Source: Pseudomonas nitroreducens NBRC 12694 (GTDB lineage Bacteria; Pseudomonadota; Gammaproteobacteria; Pseudomonadales; Pseudomonadaceae). Taken from it: DNA of 64,000 nt. This document shows positions 59,374 through 64,000 of this stretch, piece by piece. The notes beneath the pieces were generated by a model. The model did not search any database. It was not told where the DNA came from and was given only the letters and a program-made list of their open reading frames with translations. The DNA lies in the NCBI RefSeq assembly GCF_002091755.1, contig NZ_BDAI01000004.1, forward strand, positions 1 through 64,000, given 5' to 3'. How positions within the stretch are numbered: the first letter of the stretch is position 1; the number at the start of each line of letters is the position of its first letter. The position numbers and the translations under genes were made by a program.

Positions 59374-60518
59374 TCAGCGGAAGCGGCGATTGGGATCGTC
59401 GTCGCTCATCTCCAGGGTCAGGCCCTGAGTCATGGTGGTCAAGTGGTCGGCGTCGGTTTCCGAACCCAGCTTGATCATCAGGCGCAGGTCGTTCGCCGAG
59501 TCGGCATAGGCCAGCGCATCTTCGTAGGTGATCTCGCCCTGGGTGTAGAGCTGGTACAGCGCCTGGTCGAAGGTCTGCATGCCCTGCTCGGTGGAGCGCT
59601 TCATCAGCGGCTTGAGCTCGTGGACTTCGCCCTTGCGGATCAGGTCGGCGGCCAGCGGGGTGTTCAGCAGCACCTCGATCACCGCGCGGCGGCCCTTGCC
59701 GTCCGGGGTCGGTACCAGCTGCTGGGCGACGATGGCCTTGAGGTTGAGCGACAGGTCCATCCACACCTGGCCGTGACGGTCTGCGGGGAAGAAATGGATG
59801 ATCCGCTCCAGCGCCTGGTTGGCATTGTTGGCGTGCAGGGTCGCCAGGCACAGGTGGCCGGTTTCGGCGAAGGCCACGGCGTGGTCCATGGTCTCGCGCG
59901 AGCGCACCTCGCCGATCATGATCACGTCCGGCGCCTGGCGCAGGGTGTTCTTCAGGGCGACTTCGAAGGTATCGGTATCCAGGCCCACTTCGCGCTGGGT
60001 GACGATGCAGCCCTGGTGCTGGTGGATGTACTCGATGGGATCTTCGATGGAGATGATGTGGCCGGTGGAGTTCTTGTTGCGGTAGCCGATCATGGCCGCC
60101 AGCGAGGTCGACTTGCCGGTACCGGTGGCGCCGACGAAGATCACCAGGCCGCGCTTGGTCATCGCCAGCTTCTTGAGGATTTCCGGCAGTTTCAGGTCAT
60201 CGATGGTCGGGATGTTGGTCTCGATGCGACGCAGCACCATGCCACCAGGTTGCGCTGGTAGAAGGCGCTGACGCGGAAACGGCCGACGCCGCGGGCGCTG
60301 ATGGCGAAGTTGCACTCGTGGTTCTCGGCGAAGTCGCGACGCTGCTGCTCGTTCATCACCGACAGCACGGTTTCGCGGGTCTGCTCCGGCGACAGCGCGG
60401 TCTTGGTCACCGGCAACACCTTGCCGTTGACCTTCATCGACGGTGGTACGCCCGCTGTGATGAACAGGTCGGAGGCTCCCTTTTCCACCATCAGGCGCAA
60501 CAGCTTCTCGAATTCCAT
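59374..60518 (-). pseudogene. pilU: pilU, retraction ATPase-like gene with a one-base frameshift
   Basis: PilU is the accessory hexameric ATPase of pilus retraction. From ATG 60518 the reading frame gives the normal PilU N-terminus (MEFEKLLRLMVEKGASDLF) to residue 92 (YQRNLV), then shifts to WCCVASRP and stops at 60192. The next frame resumes exactly with MVLRRIETNIP and continues intact to the normal end (SDDDPNRRFR). The minus strand reads CTGGTGGCATGGTG where GTGGGCATG is expected: one G missing at 60241-60243. Walker A (GATGTGKS) and Walker B lie in the second part. Real mutation or sequencing error cannot be told from here. Confidence 0.9.
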
Positions 60519-60597
60519 GATCTTTCTCGCCAGGTTCACGCTGACTACGACGGGGCTGTCGGATCACGAAGCGGGTGCGTGTGGCGCGCTCCGTGCG

Positions 60598-60617
60598 CCG
60601 GGCCGGGAACGGCCCGG
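60598..60617 (-). terminator. Hairpin between pilT and pilU
   Basis: CCGGGCCG (60598-60605) and CGGCCCGG (60610-60617) around GGAA, just after the pilT stop on the minus strand. No T-run follows; probably attenuates or stabilises rather than fully ending the pilT transcript. Confidence 0.5.
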
Positions 60618-60622
60618 TGGGA

Positions 60623-61657
60623 TTAGAAGTTTTCCGGGATCTTGGCTTTTTCTTTCGCCGAATCGCGGGTGACCAGGCCCTTGGCGACCAGGCCTTTCAG
60701 GCACATGTCCAGGGTCTGCATGCCGAGCGCGCCGCCGGTCTGGATGGCGGAGTACATCTGCGCGACCTTGTCCTCACGGATCAGGTTACGGATCGCCGGG
60801 GTGCCGATCATGATCTCGTGGGCCGCGACACGGCCTCCGCCGATCTTCTTCAGCAGGGTCTGGGAGATCACCGCCTGCAGGGACTCGGAGAGCATGGAGC
60901 GGACCATGGACTTCTCCTCGGCGGGGAACACGTCGACGATACGGTCGATGGTCTTGGCCGCGGAGGTGGTGTGCAGCGTGCCGAAGACCAGGTGGCCGGT
61001 TTCCGCGGCGGTCAGCGCCAGGCGGATGGTCTCCAGGTCACGCATCTCGCCCACCAGGATGATGTCCGGGTCCTCACGCAGGGCCGAGCGCAGTGCCTCG
61101 TTGAAGCCCAGGGTGTCGCGGTGCACCTCACGCTGGTTGACCAGGCACTTCTTCGACTCGTGGACGAATTCGATCGGGTCTTCGACGGTGAGAATATGGC
61201 TGTACTTGGTGTTGTTCAGGTAGTCGAGCATCGCCGCCAGCGAGGTGGACTTGCCCGAACCGGTCGGGCCGGTGACCAGCACCAGGCCGCGCGGCACGTC
61301 TGAAACACGTTTGAACACTTCTCCCATTCCCAGGTCCTCCATCGTGAGTACCTTGGAGGGAATGGTCCGGAACACGGCGCCGGCGCCGCGGTTCTGGTTG
61401 AAGGCGTTGACCCGGAAGCGCGCCACGCCCGGCACTTCGAAGGAAAAGTCGGTTTCCAGGAACTCTTCGTAATCCTTGCGCTGCTTGTCGTTCATGATGT
61501 CGTAGATCAGCGCGTGAACCTGCTTGTGCTCGAGCGGCGGCAGGTTGATGCGGCGCACATCGCCGTCGACGCGGATCATCGGCGGCAGGCCGGCCGAGAG
61601 GTGCAGGTCCGAAGCGCCCTGCTTGGCGCTGAAGGCGAGCAGCTCGGTAATATCCAT
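60623..61657 (-). CDS. pilT: Type IV pilus retraction ATPase PilT
   Basis: Hexameric motor that disassembles pili for twitching. The protein is 344 residues. Walker A GPTGSGKS, Asp box ILTVEDPIEF, Walker B ILVGEMRD, His box GTLHTTSA and the PilT-specific AIRNLIRE motif are all intact. Start at 61657 (MDITELLAFS) has GGGGAG just upstream. Divergent from yggS; pilU follows 104 bases downstream. Confidence 0.98.
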   Translation of the reverse strand: MDITELLAFSAKQGASDLHLSAGLPPMIRVDGDVRRINLPPLEHKQVHALIYDIMNDKQRKDYEEFLETDFSFEVPGVARFRVNAFNQNRGAGAVFRTIPSKVLTMEDLGMGEVFKRVSDVPRGLVLVTGPTGSGKSTSLAAMLDYLNNTKYSHILTVEDPIEFVHESKKCLVNQREVHRDTLGFNEALRSALREDPDIILVGEMRDLETIRLALTAAETGHLVFGTLHTTSAAKTIDRIVDVFPAEEKSMVRSMLSESLQAVISQTLLKKIGGGRVAAHEIMIGTPAIRNLIREDKVAQMYSAIQTGGALGMQTLDMCLKGLVAKGLVTRDSAKEKAKIPENF

Positions 61658-61730
61658 GGGACTCCCCAATCAAGAGCAAGCAGGTAGAATGCCGCAGAAC
61701 TCGCAGCAGCCGGGCGGAAAAGCGACGGTA

Positions 61731-62420
61731 ATGTCCACGATAGCAGAGAATATTGCAAAGGTTCGCGTACGAATCCGTGAGGCGGAACAAGCGAAAAATC
61801 GCACGCCTGGCTCGGTGCAGTTGCTCGCCGTGAGCAAGACCAAACCCGCCGCCGCCATCCGCGAAGCGTATGCCGAAGGCCTGGCCGATTTCGGCGAAAA
61901 CTACCTGCAGGAAGCACTGCTCAAGCAGGTCGAGCTGGCCGACCTGCCGCTGACCTGGCACTTCATCGGCCCTATCCAGTCGAACAAGACCCGGCCCATC
62001 GCCGAGCACTTCAACTGGGTGCATTCGGTGGACCGCCTGAAGATCGCCCAGCGCCTTTCCGAACAGCGCCCGGCGAACCTGCCGCCGCTGAACGTGCTGC
62101 TGCAGGTGAATGTCAGCGGCGAAGACAGCAAATCCGGCTGTTCCCCCGAAGAACTGCCTGCCCTTGCCCAGGCAATTTCGCAACTGCCCCACTTGAAACT
62201 GCGCGGTCTGATGGCCATACCTGAGCCAACCGAAGACGTTGCCGCGCAGCACGCTGCATTTGCCCGCCTGCGCGAGCTGATGCACGCCCTGAACCTCGGC
62301 CTGGACACCCTGTCCATGGGCATGAGCCACGACCTCGAGGCCGCCATCGGCGAAGGCGCCACCTGGGTACGGATCGGTACCGCCCTGTTCGGCGCCCGCG
62401 ACTACGGCGCCTCGCACTGA
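61731..62420 (+). CDS. PLP homeostasis protein YggS
   Basis: COG0325 / PLPBP family protein of 229 residues that binds pyridoxal phosphate and buffers its supply. PLP Lys lies in LLAVSKTKPAAAIREAY; FGENYLQEALLKQ, WHFIGPIQSNK and LSMGMSHDLEAAIGEGATWVRIGTALFG are family blocks. A TAGAAT -10-like box is at 61685-61690. It begins the conserved yggS-proC-yggT-yggU run. Confidence 0.95.
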   Translation: MSTIAENIAKVRVRIREAEQAKNRTPGSVQLLAVSKTKPAAAIREAYAEGLADFGENYLQEALLKQVELADLPLTWHFIGPIQSNKTRPIAEHFNWVHSVDRLKIAQRLSEQRPANLPPLNVLLQVNVSGEDSKSGCSPEELPALAQAISQLPHLKLRGLMAIPEPTEDVAAQHAAFARLRELMHALNLGLDTLSMGMSHDLEAAIGEGATWVRIGTALFGARDYGASH

Positions 62421-62437
62421 ATAAAGGAAGAGACGTA

Positions 62438-63268
62438 ATGAGCACCCGCATTGCCTTCATCGGCGCCGGCAACATGGCCGCCAGTCTCATCGGCGGCCTG
62501 CGCGCCAAGGGCGTCGAAGCCAGCCGCATCCGCGCCAGCGACCCGGGTGCTGAGCAGCGCGCGAAGATCGCTGCCGAGCACGGCATCGACGTGGTCGGCG
62601 ACAACGCCAGCGCCGTGGCTGGCGCCGACGTGGTGGTCCTGGCGGTCAAGCCGCAGGTCATGAAGGACGTCTGCCTGGCGCTGGCGCCGTCCCTGTCCGA
62701 TAGCGCACTGATCGTCTCCATCGCCGCCGGCATCCCCTGCGCCAGCCTCGAACGCTGGCTGGGCGCCGTGAACGGCCAGCCGCGCGCCATCGTCCGCTGC
62801 ATGCCCAACACCCCGGCCCTGGTCGGCCTGGGCGCCAGCGGCCTGTACCCCAATTCGAGCGTCAGTGCCACCCAGCGCGAGCAGGCGCAGCAACTGCTGA
62901 GCGCCGTGGGCATCGCCCTGTGGCTGGACGAGGAGCGGCAGATCGACGCGGTCACCGCCGTCTCCGGCAGCGGCCCGGCCTACTTCTTCCTGCTGATGGA
63001 AGCCATGACCGCCGCCGGCGAGAAGCTCGGCCTGTCCCGCGAAGTCGCCGGCCAGCTGGCCCGCCAGACCGCCCTGGGCGCCGCGCAGATGGCCACCACC
63101 AGCGATGTCGATCCCGCCGAACTGCGCCGCCGCGTGACCTCGCCCAAGGGCACCACCGAAGCGGCCATCACCACTTTCCAGGCCAACGGTTTCGAGGCGC
63201 TGGTGGAGAAGGCGGTAGGCGCTGCCGACCACCGTTCCGCCGAGCTGGCCGAACAACTGGGTCAATGA
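62438..63268 (+). CDS. proC: Pyrroline-5-carboxylate reductase ProC
   Basis: Last step of proline synthesis, NAD(P)H-dependent reduction of pyrroline-5-carboxylate. The protein is 276 residues. Rossmann motif IAFIGAGNMAASLIGGL, VVLAVKPQVM and the C-terminal AVSGSGPAYFFLLMEAM ... VTSPKGTTEAAI signature. AAGGAAG upstream; 17 bases after yggS. Confidence 0.97.
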   Translation: MSTRIAFIGAGNMAASLIGGLRAKGVEASRIRASDPGAEQRAKIAAEHGIDVVGDNASAVAGADVVVLAVKPQVMKDVCLALAPSLSDSALIVSIAAGIPCASLERWLGAVNGQPRAIVRCMPNTPALVGLGASGLYPNSSVSATQREQAQQLLSAVGIALWLDEERQIDAVTAVSGSGPAYFFLLMEAMTAAGEKLGLSREVAGQLARQTALGAAQMATTSDVDPAELRRRVTSPKGTTEAAITTFQANGFEALVEKAVGAADHRSAELAEQLGQ

Positions 63269-63281
63269 CGAGGAGCCCTCA

Positions 63282-63875
63282 ATGACCGGAATTTCCACCG
63301 CTGCCATTTACGTCATCCAGACGCTGGGCAGCCTGTACCTGCTGATCGTCCTGCTGCGCTTCATCCTGCAACTGGTCCGCGCCGACTTCTACAACCCGCT
63401 CAGCCAGTTCATCGTGCGCGCCACCAAGCCGCTGCTGAACCCGCTGCGCCGCGTCATCCCCGGCTTCGGCGGTATCGACTTCGCCTCGCTGGTACTGGCC
63501 ATCCTGGTCCAGCTGCTGCTGATGGTCATCACCCTGACCCTGATGGGCTATGGCGTCGGCGGCTACATCCTGCAGCTGCTGGTGTGGTCGATCATCGCGG
63601 TGACCTCGCTGTTCCTGAAGATCTTCTTCTTTGCCCTGATCATCAGCGTGATTCTCTCCTGGGTCGCCCCGGGCAGCTACAACCCCGGCGCCCAGCTGGT
63701 GAACCAGATCTGCGAACCGTTCCTGGCGCCCTTCCGCAAGCTCCTGCCGAACCTCGGCGGCCTGGATATCTCGCCGATCTTCGCCTTCATCGCGCTGAAG
63801 CTGATCGACATGCTGGTGATCGGCAACCTGGCCGCGATGACCGGGATGCCGCAGATCCTCAGCCCCTTCATGTAA
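63282..63875 (+). CDS. YggT-family integral membrane protein
   Basis: Membrane protein of 197 residues with two YggT repeats, each a pair of helices with the RFILQLVRADFYNPLSQFIVR-type and SWVAPGSYNPGAQLVNQICEP-type signature. Family function is unsettled (osmotic stress tolerance has been reported for E. coli YggT). GAGGAG precedes the ATG. Confidence 0.92.
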   Translation: MTGISTAAIYVIQTLGSLYLLIVLLRFILQLVRADFYNPLSQFIVRATKPLLNPLRRVIPGFGGIDFASLVLAILVQLLLMVITLTLMGYGVGGYILQLLVWSIIAVTSLFLKIFFFALIISVILSWVAPGSYNPGAQLVNQICEPFLAPFRKLLPNLGGLDISPIFAFIALKLIDMLVIGNLAAMTGMPQILSPFM

Positions 63876-63883
63876 CTGACCAG

Positions 63884-63908
63884 GGAGCTCGCCCGCGCGG
63901 CGAGCTCC
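63884..63908 (+). repeat. 10-bp hairpin between yggT and yggU
   Basis: GGAGCTCGCC (63884-63893) and GGCGAGCTCC (63899-63908) pair perfectly around CGCGC. No T-run follows, and it ends 17 bases before the next start, so it may damp translation of yggU rather than terminate. Confidence 0.5.
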
Positions 63909-63925
63909 GACAGTCCGCAAGACGA

Positions 63926-64000
63926 ATGAGCTTCTATTTCTGGGACGGCGAGGACCTGATCCTCGACTGCCACCTGCAACCCAAGGCGAGCCGCGACGAG
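63926..64000 (+). CDS. DUF167/YggU family protein, partial
   Basis: First 25 codons only: MSFYFWDGEDLILDCHLQP followed by KASRDE, the typical start of a YggU (DUF167) protein with its P-K-A-S-x-D motif. Function unknown in general. The remainder lies beyond the window. Position after yggT fits the conserved order. Confidence 0.85.
   Translation, partial: MSFYFWDGEDLILDCHLQPKASRDE

Noticed and set aside
1..64000. Mobile island, prophage, toxin-antitoxin or defence system
   Set aside because: Gene content and order are core Pseudomonas throughout. No integrase, transposase, tRNA attachment site or compositionally odd block was seen.

Overview
This 64 kb window is GC-rich Pseudomonas chromosome. 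Protein content and gene order point to the P. aeruginosa group (P. nitroreducens / citronellolis / knackmussii-like) but not P. aeruginosa itself. It holds an hslVU + pha + ubi + his + tat block and a mexAB-oprM + bioA + pil-chp + pyr + pilTU block, and short REP sequences of the TTCGCGAGCAAGCTCGCTCCTAC type lie in the gaps. Almost everything is core genome. I see no prophage, insertion sequence, CRISPR array, rRNA or tRNA.

Layout. 1-2.6 kb: end of a SPOR-domain gene, then hslVU behind a near-consensus heat-shock promoter, then a DUF971 gene. 3.1-10.5 kb: the medium-chain-length polyhydroxyalkanoate (PHA) cluster, phaC1-phaZ-phaC2-phaD facing phaF-phaI and a small PHA-system gene. 10.6-16.7 kb: ubiE-ubiJ-ubiB, hisI-hisE, tatABC and an RsmE-family methyltransferase, mostly overlapping or tightly spaced. 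16.9-21.7 kb: two tandem chemoreceptors and a UPF0158 gene. 21.8-28.3 kb: the mexA-mexB-oprM efflux operon with its divergent repressor mexR and two perfect MexR operators. 28.4-33.6 kb: yceI, cytochrome b561, a flavin amine oxidase, bioA and rsmE. 33.7-49.7 kb: the complete Pil-Chp chemosensory cluster (pilGHIJK-chpABCDE), dominated by a 2808-residue ChpA. 50.0-55.9 kb: gshB, tonB3-like, algH, ruvX, pyrR, pyrB and a catalytically dead pyrC'. 56.1-58.7 kb: reverse transsulfuration pair (CBS and cystathionine gamma-lyase). 58.9-64.0 kb: a TM2-domain protein, pilU-pilT, then yggS-proC-yggT-yggU.

Functional themes. The PHA genes make, mobilise and package carbon granules under PhaD. The window carries much of type IV pilus control: Chp signalling, both retraction ATPases and TonB3. 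The two halves correspond, from memory, to PAO1 regions PA5052-PA5073 and PA0427-PA0391, which lie on opposite sides of oriC, so this chromosome appears rearranged about the origin relative to PAO1.

Most notable observations. (1) pilU is split by a one-base deletion in an otherwise intact gene. (2) A 19-bp element, 17/19 identical, sits in the same orientation upstream of both phaC1 and phaI. (3) A 20-bp nearly perfect inverted repeat encloses hairpins between phaZ and phaC2. (4) Three AANAANAA (Hfq/Crc-type) motifs sit at pha gene starts or leaders. (5) PhaZ has an unusual N-terminal extension of about 50 residues. (6) Matching sigma-28-type promoters precede the two tandem chemoreceptors. 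(7) A 13-bp near-perfect inverted repeat lies in the mexA leader. No wholly new multigene system was found; the novelty here is regulatory and structural.
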